Source: Candidatus Cryptobacteroides excrementavium (GTDB lineage Bacteria; Bacteroidota; Bacteroidia; Bacteroidales; UBA932). Taken from it: a DNA stretch of 40,667 nucleotides. The stretch spans positions 1-40,667 of the forward strand of contig JADILX010000079.1 of NCBI GenBank assembly GCA_017695025.1, read 5' to 3'. Made by a program: the position numbers and the translations under genes. Positions within the stretch are counted from its first letter, which is position 1, and the number at the start of each line of letters is the position of its first letter. Below are positions 1 to 8,422 of this stretch, one piece after another. A model generated the notes under the pieces. It saw nothing but the letters and a program-made list of their open reading frames with translations, ran no database searches and had not been told where the DNA came from.

Positions 1-657
1 ATATATTTCTTCCGTAAAATATTTTATCAGGACAAATAATGGAGTCAAAGACTGCTGACCGCTTGAAGCATTTATCAACTGGATTCTGTTTCCATCCTCT
101 GTCTCAAGAAAATCCATATCGGAATTTTCATCATAAAAATATTTCGCTCCAATATAATCTATCGGAAGGTTATGGTCATATGTATATAATTTTCTAGCCA
201 CATTCCAGTCTGACATAAAATTAAATATATTATTATTTGGCAGATTGACCTGCCCCCAGTCCGATATCATTGATACAATATTACGTTCAGCAGGGATATA
301 TGATATCTTCGGCCGTATATATCCATATTTGTCAATCCATTCAAAATGAGGTAAGTTCTCACTATATAAATATGAAAATCTGACAACATTAGATTCATAT
401 TCAATATACGAATCTTCCCGGAAATACCCTTTCAGTTTATGGAAATTGACAAGATTGTCAAGAAAACTGTTGTCCTTCATAAAGAACTCAAAAGACTGGG
501 CCAAAGAAACAGTCTTTTCAACCCATGTGCAATAGCAGGCTATTTTATTGATAGTACTCTTTCCGGAACTTTGCGGGCCAATTATCAAATTGATTTTATT
601 TAATATAATATCAACTTCTTTTATCGGACCAATATTCTTTATTGATAATCTTGGCAT
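1..657 (-). CDS. AAA/ABC-type ATPase (ATP-binding protein), 5' part only; continues beyond the left window edge
   Basis: Reverse-complement translation from ATG at 657 is open for 219 codons to the edge: MPRLSIKNIGPIKEVDIILNKINLIIGPQSSGKSTINKIACYC... with Walker A GPQSSGKST, then YIPAERNIVS and an ABC-signature-like ASSGQQSLTPLF. Not in the ORF track because it has no stop inside the window. Confidence 0.8.
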   Translation of the reverse strand, partial: MPRLSIKNIGPIKEVDIILNKINLIIGPQSSGKSTINKIACYCTWVEKTVSLAQSFEFFMKDNSFLDNLVNFHKLKGYFREDSYIEYESNVVRFSYLYSENLPHFEWIDKYGYIRPKISYIPAERNIVSMISDWGQVNLPNNNIFNFMSDWNVARKLYTYDHNLPIDYIGAKYFYDENSDMDFLETEDGNRIQLINASSGQQSLTPLFVLIKYFTEEIY

Positions 658-869
658 AATCAGTAAATTACAGGTATATTTTCTTATAAAAATGCAAATC
701 TCGCATCTATTTTCGGTTACAATCATACAAAATTAAACAATTTTCAGAAAAATCATCCTGAAAGAAAAATATTAGTCCGGCACGCATCACATTACGAAAT
801 TATTCCTAAATTTGTCGGTCAAGACTACAGTAACCCCTAAGTTGCTAATTGCAAATATATTACAATTTT

Positions 870-1973
870 ATGAAAACTGCTCTAATTACTGGTATAACAG
901 GACAGGACGGCTCGTTTCTTGCCGAATTCCTGCTGGAAAAAGGCTATGATGTACATGGTACTATCAGGCGTTCATCCGTGGACTACAGAGAAAGAATTGC
1001 GCATCTTGAGGGGAAACCGCATTTCCATCTCCATTATGCAGACCTTGGTGATTCGATGAGCATCATGCAGGTGGTGAGCAAAGTGCGGCCTGATGAAATA
1101 TACAATCTGGCAGCCCAGAGTCATGTCCAGGTGAGTTTCGACTCCCCTGAATTCACTGCCGATGTAGATGCTACCGGTGTACTCCGGGTATTGGAAGCCG
1201 TCAGACTCTGCGGACTTGCCGGGACATGCCGCATATATCAGGCTTCCACATCGGAACTTTACGGGAAGGTAGAAGAAGTGCCGCAAAATGAAAACACCCC
1301 GTTCCATCCATACAGCCCTTATGCAGTGGCAAAATTGTATGGATACTGGATTGTAAAGGAATACCGCGAGGCATACAACATGTTCTGCTGCTCAGGCATA
1401 CTTTTCAATCATGAAAGCGAACGCAGAGGCGAGACGTTTGTGACCAGAAAGATAACACTTGCTGCAGCGCGTATTGCACAGGGAAAGCAGGACAGGCTTT
1501 ATCTTGGCAACCTTTCTTCACTCAGAGACTGGGGATATGCCAAAGACTACGTTGAATGCATGTGGCTTATCCTGCAGCACAGGACTCCAGAAGACTTTGT
1601 CATAGCAACCGGTGTACAGCATTCAGTACGCGAGTTCTGCTACCTTGCATTCAAACATGTTGGCATAGAACTCGAATTCCGTGGTGAAGGGGCAGATGAA
1701 AAAGGGATATGCGTGAGCGGCCCGGAACACCTCATCGGGAAAACTCTTGTTGAAGTCTCACCTGATTTCTACAGGCCGACAGATGTCGTCAATCTGTGGG
1801 GAGACCCGACAAAGGCAAAGGCAGAACTCGGATGGGATCCGTCCAAGACTTCATTCGAACAACTTGTCAAAATCATGGTGGACGCAGACATGGCCAAGGT
1901 GGCTGTAGAAAAAGCCGGAGAACACATCCGCACCAACCTTGCTGAATATCTTGAAAAAGGAATTGTAAAATAG
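870..1973 (+). CDS. gmd: GDP-mannose 4,6-dehydratase
   Basis: [74 protein letters not shown] are diagnostic. ATG at 870 preferred over the TTG at 849 used by the track. Confidence 0.97.
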   Translation: MKTALITGITGQDGSFLAEFLLEKGYDVHGTIRRSSVDYRERIAHLEGKPHFHLHYADLGDSMSIMQVVSKVRPDEIYNLAAQSHVQVSFDSPEFTADVDATGVLRVLEAVRLCGLAGTCRIYQASTSELYGKVEEVPQNENTPFHPYSPYAVAKLYGYWIVKEYREAYNMFCCSGILFNHESERRGETFVTRKITLAAARIAQGKQDRLYLGNLSSLRDWGYAKDYVECMWLILQHRTPEDFVIATGVQHSVREFCYLAFKHVGIELEFRGEGADEKGICVSGPEHLIGKTLVEVSPDFYRPTDVVNLWGDPTKAKAELGWDPSKTSFEQLVKIMVDADMAKVAVEKAGEHIRTNLAEYLEKGIVK

Positions 1974-1979
1974 ACACTG

Positions 1980-2002
1980 GACGCCGGCCTGCTGCCGGCG
2001 TT
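1980..2002 (+). other. Strong intercistronic hairpin between gmd and fcl
   Basis: ACGCCGGC (1981-1988) - CTGCT - GCCGGCGT (1994-2001); perfect 8-bp GC-rich stem, no U tract. Confidence 0.65.
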
Positions 2003-2020
2003 CAACAAATAATAAACATC

Positions 2021-3226
2021 ATGCTCGACAAAAATGCGAAGATATATGTTGCCGGACACCACGGGCTGGTGGGGTCGGCCATCTGGAACAACCTCCTGCA
2101 GAGGGGGTATACCAACCTTGCGGGGCGCAGCCACAGGGAACTTGACCTGCTTGACGGGGTGGCTGTCAGGGAGTTTTTCGACAGGGAGCAGCCTGATGCT
2201 GTGGTGCTTGCAGCAGCGCATGTCGGAGGCATAATGGCCAACCTGCAGTACAGGGCCGACTTCATATGGCAGAATCTCCAGATACAGCAGAATGTCATCG
2301 GGGAGAGTTTCCGGCACGGGGTGCAGAAACTGCTTTTTCTCGGGAGCACATGCATCTATCCACGCGAGGCGCCGCAGCCGATGACCGAGGACTGCCTGCT
2401 CACATCCCCTCTCGAATATACAAACGAACCGTATGCCATCGCCAAGATTGCAGGGCTGAAGATGTGCGAGAGTTTCAATATCCAGTACGGGACCAATTAT
2501 ATTGCCGTGATGCCGACCAACCTTTACGGCCCGAACGACAATTTCCATCTCGAGAACAGCCATGTGCTTCCTGCCATGATACGCAAGATACACCTTGCCA
2601 GATGTCTTAACGAAGGCGACTGGGATGCCGTCAGGAAAGACATTTCTCTGCGGCCTGTGACCATATCCGCAGAGGCCGCCGGGAAGACATCAGAGGAAGC
2701 AGCGGCCTCGTTCACCAGCAAAGGGATGGAGGCCAGGGCCGGGAAGTTTATCGTGGACGGGACATCGTCAGAGGCGGACATACTCAATGCACTTGCCCAT
2801 TACGGGATAACACCTGATGCTGTGACACTCTGGGGCACAGGAAAGCCGATGAGGGAGTTTCTCTGGAGCGAAGAAATGGCGGATGCCTCCGTGCATGTCC
2901 TTCTCAATGTGGACTTCCGGGACACCTATGACACCGCTGCCAAAAATGCCGACGGCATCACAGAGATACGCAACTGCCACATCAATGTGGGCACCGGTAA
3001 AGAAATCAGCATCCGGGATGCCGCTGAGAAGATCATCAGGGAAATAGGATTCAGGGGAGAACTCCGCTGGGATGCATCCAAGCCCGATGGCACCATCCGC
3101 AAACTTACTGATGTGACAAAACTGCACCGGCTCGGCTGGCATCACAGGATAGAGATCGATGAAGGTATCCACCGCCTGTACCAGTGGTATCTCAAGGGCA
3201 TCTGCATCAACCACCAGACAGTCTAA
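2021..3226 (+). CDS. fcl: GDP-L-fucose synthase
   Basis: AGHHGLVGSAIWNNL, GSTCIYPREAPQPMTEDCLLT, YAIAKIAGLKMCE, PTNLYGPNDNF, TLWGTGKPMREFLWSEEMADA; directly downstream of gmd. Confidence 0.95.
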   Translation: MLDKNAKIYVAGHHGLVGSAIWNNLLQRGYTNLAGRSHRELDLLDGVAVREFFDREQPDAVVLAAAHVGGIMANLQYRADFIWQNLQIQQNVIGESFRHGVQKLLFLGSTCIYPREAPQPMTEDCLLTSPLEYTNEPYAIAKIAGLKMCESFNIQYGTNYIAVMPTNLYGPNDNFHLENSHVLPAMIRKIHLARCLNEGDWDAVRKDISLRPVTISAEAAGKTSEEAAASFTSKGMEARAGKFIVDGTSSEADILNALAHYGITPDAVTLWGTGKPMREFLWSEEMADASVHVLLNVDFRDTYDTAAKNADGITEIRNCHINVGTGKEISIRDAAEKIIREIGFRGELRWDASKPDGTIRKLTDVTKLHRLGWHHRIEIDEGIHRLYQWYLKGICINHQTV

Positions 3227-3280
3227 AAGCAATTTTTTCTCTTTGAGAATTGAATATAGCCGGACAATGGGAAAGAGTCT

Positions 3281-4471
3281 TCAGCGCCATCCGGTGCCGG
3301 AAAAGGCCCGTTTCAGGCGCCAGAAAAGACGTCTGGGCAGAGACGGGTGCAGGGCTTCATCCATCAGCCTGAACAGGTCTTTCTTCCCGCGTGCAAAGCC
3401 ACGGAAAAAATATGGACGCATGTACGGGACTCTCACATTCTCAGAAAAGCCGGCATTGAATTTTCTTGCATCGTCCAGACTTGTGCCTGCGCAACGGATG
3501 CCTGGCGCTGAAGACGCTGCTGACAGAAAGAGCCTTATCCCTTTTTCTGAATTGATGATGACAAGACTCGTCCCCTTGTCATCATAAAACTCCGGCATGA
3601 GCCTGTCTGCGCCCCAATAGTCTGCAATGGAAATGTCGCTTCCGGAACGGCCGTTTTTCGCCCGGCAGGCATAACAGCTCGGGCGAAGCGCTATATCGGA
3701 AAGGAACAGCCTCATATACCTGTTCTTTGCATGCCTTTCGTCAAGAATATTCTCCCCGCCTGACGAGCCTATCACCACATGATAGTCTTTCCAGCCGGAG
3801 GACTTGTCCCGGAAGCAGACCTTCAGCCCACTGTCAAGAGCCTGCGTAGCCCCGCCAGTTTTTCCCCCTAGTACTTCCGACAGATATGCCCGCCATACAC
3901 CCGGCCCGGGAACTCCGTGACATACTGTCTCCACAGTGTAAAGCAGAGGATATTCCCTGCCGAGGAACAGCCTTAGCGCCTTTATCTGGCAAGGTGTCCC
4001 GCTGAACAGCACCGGTCTCCCCTCTTTCAGATACTGCGCAGTCTGTCCAAACGTATTCTCAGTCCTGCTCTGGACATATTTGCTACCCCTCAGACGCCCT
4101 AGTTCCGCCACAGAGGAGACAAATTCGTGATGCACTTCACACCTGCCGTCAAAAGCGGCACCGGCCACAACTCCCCCATCCGCAATCACTTTCACCGCCA
4201 GTGCAGTAAAGACACCTCCGGATGAACTGCCGTCCCTTATGTCGGTATCCTGATTGATGGCGGCAAGTACGTCAAGTGGATTTTCCCTGCCAGTGTCAGA
4301 GAGCATGGGACATGTCTTTTCGCACAGGCCGCAATCTATGCAGGCCGGAACATCTGTCTGCGGATAGAGAAAGCCTTCAGCATCCTCTTTCATCGTGATG
4401 CATTGCCGTGGACATATCTGTGCGCATGCACCGCAGCCACAGCATTCTTCAGGGGAGGCAATCCGTATCAT
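3281..4471 (-). CDS. Coenzyme F420 hydrogenase/dehydrogenase beta-subunit (FrhB) family iron-sulfur protein
   Basis: Two N-terminal 4Fe-4S motifs (CCGCGACAQICPRQC, CIDCGLCEKTCP), then SSGGVFTALA, GTPCQIKALRLFLG, ADYWGADR typical of the FrhB N/C domains. ATGA overlap with the upstream pyruvyl transferase gene. Confidence 0.9.
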   Translation of the reverse strand: MIRIASPEECCGCGACAQICPRQCITMKEDAEGFLYPQTDVPACIDCGLCEKTCPMLSDTGRENPLDVLAAINQDTDIRDGSSSGGVFTALAVKVIADGGVVAGAAFDGRCEVHHEFVSSVAELGRLRGSKYVQSRTENTFGQTAQYLKEGRPVLFSGTPCQIKALRLFLGREYPLLYTVETVCHGVPGPGVWRAYLSEVLGGKTGGATQALDSGLKVCFRDKSSGWKDYHVVIGSSGGENILDERHAKNRYMRLFLSDIALRPSCYACRAKNGRSGSDISIADYWGADRLMPEFYDDKGTSLVIINSEKGIRLFLSAASSAPGIRCAGTSLDDARKFNAGFSENVRVPYMRPYFFRGFARGKKDLFRLMDEALHPSLPRRLFWRLKRAFSGTGWR

Positions 4472-5601
4472 ACACCTGGATGTTTCAGGTTATTCTCAAG
4501 AAATGCGAGTGACTTGCCCCGGAGAGTCTCGAGCCGCCGGTATACCTTGTCATAGTCGATGTCTGCGTCACTGAAACTGTCCTCGGGAGAAAGCACCAGC
4601 CTGTCTGCCAGACCAAACATGCCGAGCAGAGAGCGGAACCTTGACATGCCACGTTTCGGATTGCCGATAGCGACAAACGGCTTGCGGAAAAGTATGGAGA
4701 AAATGCAGGCATGGAACGAATCCGTCACGACATATTCGGCGTCACGGAATGATCTCAGCCACTGTTCAACCGGAGGCTGGACACGGGTCTCCAAAGGCGC
4801 TGCACGGTTCTCAGCCCTGCCGTTGGCAGCAAATGGCACAAGAGACTTCTCTTTTGCAAGCCTGTCGACAAACGATGCTTTTTCTGGAGATTCATCAAGG
4901 ATATAGCACATCAGGCTGCCCTGACAATCCATAGTGCCCCCCCCGTTTTCGATCAGTTCCGTATAGTCACCTGCCGAAAGCAGCATCGTGGGGTCGAGCA
5001 CATGCTGCGCCTCTGCATGCAGATATTTCCTGCACAATCCCACACCGCTGTCTTCCCTGACAGACACGGCGTCAAACCTGCCGAGAAGTTCCGCACAGTC
5101 GCTTGTCTGCTCTGGTGTAAATTCCCATTCATCTGTCCCGAAAGACGCGGCATAGGCAATCCTTTTCACGTCCCAGTCCTTCGCAAAACGGAGGAACGCA
5201 TCCCTGATGTCCCCTTTGAAATACCTCGGGCGCCACACCTGGTCGCTTCCCACTACAATGGCACCGTACCCGTCATTCCGGAGAGTGCCGGCATCCTGAA
5301 GCAGCACCCGGTGTATGTATCTGTCTACAAATTGTCTGGTATACTTTTGTATTACTTTGTCATCCATGTTGTATTTGCGCTCCCGCATGATGACTGTCCT
5401 GGGTCTCCACAATTTCTTTATGGCACGGGACGGATATTTGTATATTGCCTTCCACCATGGCAGGCAATGGACGATGTACGGGTCGATATCCAGCGACACC
5501 GGTTCATGTCCCATCCGGCGAAGGACTGTCTGCAGTGCGTAGGACTGGAGGATGCCCCCGTAATTGGAATGTAGGGGCAATGAGATGATGGCTGTCTTCA
5601 C
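4468..5601 (-). CDS. Polysaccharide pyruvyl transferase family protein
   Basis: MKTAIISLPLHSNYGGILQSYALQTVLRRMGHEP, VVGSDQVWRPRY, YVVTDSFHACIFSILFRKPFVAIGN. Confidence 0.9.
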   Translation of the reverse strand: MKTAIISLPLHSNYGGILQSYALQTVLRRMGHEPVSLDIDPYIVHCLPWWKAIYKYPSRAIKKLWRPRTVIMRERKYNMDDKVIQKYTRQFVDRYIHRVLLQDAGTLRNDGYGAIVVGSDQVWRPRYFKGDIRDAFLRFAKDWDVKRIAYAASFGTDEWEFTPEQTSDCAELLGRFDAVSVREDSGVGLCRKYLHAEAQHVLDPTMLLSAGDYTELIENGGGTMDCQGSLMCYILDESPEKASFVDRLAKEKSLVPFAANGRAENRAAPLETRVQPPVEQWLRSFRDAEYVVTDSFHACIFSILFRKPFVAIGNPKRGMSRFRSLLGMFGLADRLVLSPEDSFSDADIDYDKVYRRLETLRGKSLAFLENNLKHPGV

Positions 5602-5650
5602 TCAGGTCTTGTTTTATAAGTCAATGGTTGATGTACAAATCAATAGATGG

Positions 5651-5682
5651 CAAAGATAACAAACTCATGAAAAATTCACGAA
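5651..5682 (-). promoter_or_regulatory. Bacteroidetes-type promoter for the pyruvyl transferase/FrhB pair
   Basis: On - strand TTCG (5682-5679) - 20 bp - TATCTTTG (5658-5651); -7 exact, -33 one mismatch. Confidence 0.5.
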
Positions 5683-5700
5683 CTTTTTCTTCTTCCGCAG

Positions 5701-5731
5701 TTGACATCATGGAAATATAGGTCTATTTTTG
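5701..5731 (+). promoter_or_regulatory. Bacteroidetes-type promoter for hydE
   Basis: TTG (5701-5703) - 20 bp - TATTTTTG (5724-5731), exact TAnnTTTG match, ATG at 5737. Confidence 0.7.
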
Positions 5732-5736
5732 CACAC

Positions 5737-6855
5737 ATGACTGTACAGAAAGACACATCTGGGCTGTACCGGCTCATAGACAGGCTCTACTCGGACAGGA
5801 GGCTGGAGCCGGACGGGTACCGGGCTCTGCTCGTTTGCGATGACCATAAAGTGGCCGGCAGACTCCATGAGGCCGCCCGAGAAGAGACCCTGAAAAGATT
5901 CGGGACGGGAATCTATATACGGGGTCTTATAGAGTTTTCCAGCATCTGCCGCAATGACTGCCTGTACTGCGGCATCAGGAGAAGCAACAGAAAAGCGGAA
6001 CGGTATTGCCTGTCAAAAGAAGACATACTCGAATGCTGCAGACAGGGCTACCGGCTCGGATTCCGGACATTCGTGCTTCAGGGAGGAGAACTTCCGGACA
6101 CTTCCGACATGCTGATTGAGGACATATGCTCGGCCATCACATCAGAGTTCCCGGACTGTGCCCTTACCCTGTCTCTCGGGGAACGCCGTGATGAGACCTA
6201 TGTCAGGCTGTTCAAGGCCGGGGCCACAAGATACCTGCTCAGGCACGAGACCCGCAATCCGGTGCATTATTCCCTGTTGCACCCCAAAGAAATGTCGCTC
6301 GAGCACCGGCTGCACTGCCTTGATGTGCTCAAGCGCACAGGATACCAGACTGGGACAGGCATCATGGTAGGCAGCCCGTTCCAGACCTATGACAACATCG
6401 TGGAGGATATCCTATACATCGGAGACCTGAAACCGGAAATGATCGGGCTTGGGCCTTTCATCCCCCACAGAGACACTCCGTTCAGGAATTACCGTACCGG
6501 ACTGGTCGACAGCCTTCCCGCCGATATCGTGGGACTGACAGCCAGACTCATATCCATCTTCCGGCTCATGCTTCCGGACGCCCTTATACCGGCAACTACG
6601 GCACTTGCCACCATTGCGCCCGGAGACAAGAACGGGACGACCCCCGGAGGCAGGGAAACAGGTATCATGGCCGGTGCCAACGTCGTAATGCCCAACCTCT
6701 CCCCGTCAAGAGTCAGACAAGGATATTCTCTCTATGACGGCAAGGCTTCATCCGGGGCAGAGGCCGCTGAAGGCATCGGAGAACTTGAAAAGAGGCTTGA
6801 AAAGATAGGCCGCCACATCGAGATATCCCGCGGCGACTTCCTCCACAGAGAGTAA
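5737..6855 (+). CDS. hydE: HydE-like radical SAM protein ([FeFe]-hydrogenase H-cluster maturase family)
   Basis: IRGLIEFSSICRNDCLYCGIRRSNRKAERYCLS (CxxxCxxC radical SAM motif), FRTFVLQGGE, GIMVGSPFQT, GPFIPHRDTPF, ATTALATIAP, GANVVMPNLSP. ATG at 5737 preferred; the track's TTG at 5701 coincides with a predicted -33 promoter box. Confidence 0.87.
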   Translation: MTVQKDTSGLYRLIDRLYSDRRLEPDGYRALLVCDDHKVAGRLHEAAREETLKRFGTGIYIRGLIEFSSICRNDCLYCGIRRSNRKAERYCLSKEDILECCRQGYRLGFRTFVLQGGELPDTSDMLIEDICSAITSEFPDCALTLSLGERRDETYVRLFKAGATRYLLRHETRNPVHYSLLHPKEMSLEHRLHCLDVLKRTGYQTGTGIMVGSPFQTYDNIVEDILYIGDLKPEMIGLGPFIPHRDTPFRNYRTGLVDSLPADIVGLTARLISIFRLMLPDALIPATTALATIAPGDKNGTTPGGRETGIMAGANVVMPNLSPSRVRQGYSLYDGKASSGAEAAEGIGELEKRLEKIGRHIEISRGDFLHRE

Positions 6856-6957
6856 CAATATCTTCACAATCCCGAAACTATTTCTAAGCGATATTGTAAT
6901 TACAGAATAATTTCAGCAGTGTACTTTTGCGTCCGGTTATAAAACGGGAATACTGAC

Positions 6958-8325
6958 ATGCACTGCAAATTGATTTCAGCAGCCGCCATACTGACACTTC
7001 TATGTACGGCAGGATATGCTGCAGAAAAGAAAGCAATCCGGGATAACGGGAAAGAACTGTCGGCCAGAGCCTATTTCAAAGACGGCAAATTCAACGTCGG
7101 CACACGTGACGGGAACTTCAGGCTGTGGTTCGACAACAGAATCTATACTGACGCATCATTCTACATCCCGACAGAATCAGTCGCAGGGCTCACATCAAAA
7201 GTAAATAAGGATCTGGAAGAAGATGACGGGGTATTCCGTTTCAGCAACGGAGTGAGTGTCAGGAGGGCAAGGTTTGCGATAAAGGCTGAACTCTACGAAA
7301 AATGGTTTGCGGAATTTGACCTCGACTTCGCCTATAATGAAGTGGAAATCAAGGATATGTATCTCGGCTATAAATTCAATGACAGGCTTTCTGTACAGGC
7401 AGGACATTTCAAGGAGCCGATGAGCATTGAAAGGGTGACCAGTTCCAGATATATCATGGCAAATGAACGGCCGATGGCAGTGGAGGCTCTCGCAGGCGGC
7501 CGCAGACTCGGTGTCGCAGCGACATGGTGGGGCAGATGGTGGTGGATATCAGGCGGAGTCTTCGGGCAGCAGGTGGATCTCATCCACAAGGAAAGGAACA
7601 GAGGAAGTGACGGATACGGGTTCACCGGGAGAGCCGCCGTCCCGATAATCAATAATGACAACATGACGCTGCACATCGGTGGCTATGCCAGTTGGCGCCG
7701 TCCGGATGCCGGAGGGGAGGAAGACCGTCTGGTCCTTTTCCGTACTTTCCCGGAGAGCCGGACCGACAGAAGAAGATTTGTACAGGCTGAAGTGCCGAAT
7801 GTCAACCACTACACTACATGCGGGGTAGAAGTAGCCTTCAGATGGAACAAACTGCTCACCTATGGAGAATATATCTTTACCGGTATCAACAGGTACAAAT
7901 ACAACGGGGACGTGCAGCAGCAACTTAAAAACGCAGAATTTGCAGGCTGGTACGCAACGGCATCATGGATGATTCTCGGACAGCAGAGACGCTATGCACA
8001 GGAAGACGCTGAATTCGGAGGAGTCAAGGTGGACAGGAAGGGAGGCAGCCTGGAACTTAGTACAAGAGTCAGCCATCTCAACCTTAACGATTTCCACGAC
8101 ATGTCAGCGCCGATTACCGGAGGAATGGCATACTCATACAGCGCCTGCCTCAACTGGTATCCAGTAAGCAATATCCTCATCGGACTCAACTACCTGTTTA
8201 TGGACAATGACAAATATGCAGATTCCAAAGGACAGATTACTGCAGACGGCAAGGCACTTAATATAGCAAGACCAGAAGGGATAGACTTCCATGTGCTCCA
8301 ACTGAGGGTAATGGTCTCATTCTGA
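6958..8325 (+). CDS. Phosphate-selective porin O/P-like outer membrane porin
   Basis: Signal peptide; FDNRIYTDASFY, RRARFAIKAELYEKWFAEFDLDFAYNEVEIKDMYLGYKFNDRLSVQAGHFKEPMSIERVTSSRYIMANERPM, terminal aromatic ...LQLRVMVSF typical of a beta-barrel. Confidence 0.85.
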   Translation: MHCKLISAAAILTLLCTAGYAAEKKAIRDNGKELSARAYFKDGKFNVGTRDGNFRLWFDNRIYTDASFYIPTESVAGLTSKVNKDLEEDDGVFRFSNGVSVRRARFAIKAELYEKWFAEFDLDFAYNEVEIKDMYLGYKFNDRLSVQAGHFKEPMSIERVTSSRYIMANERPMAVEALAGGRRLGVAATWWGRWWWISGGVFGQQVDLIHKERNRGSDGYGFTGRAAVPIINNDNMTLHIGGYASWRRPDAGGEEDRLVLFRTFPESRTDRRRFVQAEVPNVNHYTTCGVEVAFRWNKLLTYGEYIFTGINRYKYNGDVQQQLKNAEFAGWYATASWMILGQQRRYAQEDAEFGGVKVDRKGGSLELSTRVSHLNLNDFHDMSAPITGGMAYSYSACLNWYPVSNILIGLNYLFMDNDKYADSKGQITADGKALNIARPEGIDFHVLQLRVMVSF

Positions 8326-8422
8326 TTCTGGATAATATTTCCGTCGCAGTATATCGGCAAGATTCAGTACACCTGCGGCAACGGATATCATGAATTATCA
8401 CAAAATACAATATTACACAATC

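Noticed and set aside
548-736. 62-aa plus-strand ORF
   Set aside because: Antisense to the start of the clear ATPase reading frame; low-complexity hydrophobic translation from AT-rich DNA.
1769-2593. 274-aa minus-strand ORF across the gmd/fcl junction
   Set aside because: Antisense shadow of two well-supported genes; translation has no recognisable motif.
3231-3253. Hairpin TTCTC-TTT-GAGAA between convergent fcl and the FrhB-like gene
   Set aside because: Only a 5-bp stem with a 3-nt loop; not convincing as a terminator.
5701-5736. N-terminal extension of hydE from TTG
   Set aside because: Coincides with the predicted promoter; the extra residues (MTSWKYRSIFAH) look untranslated.
6855-6897. 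Inverted repeat ACAATATC ... GATATTGT between hydE and the porin gene
   Set aside because: 27-nt loop, AT-rich, no U tract; could be an operator but too weak to claim.
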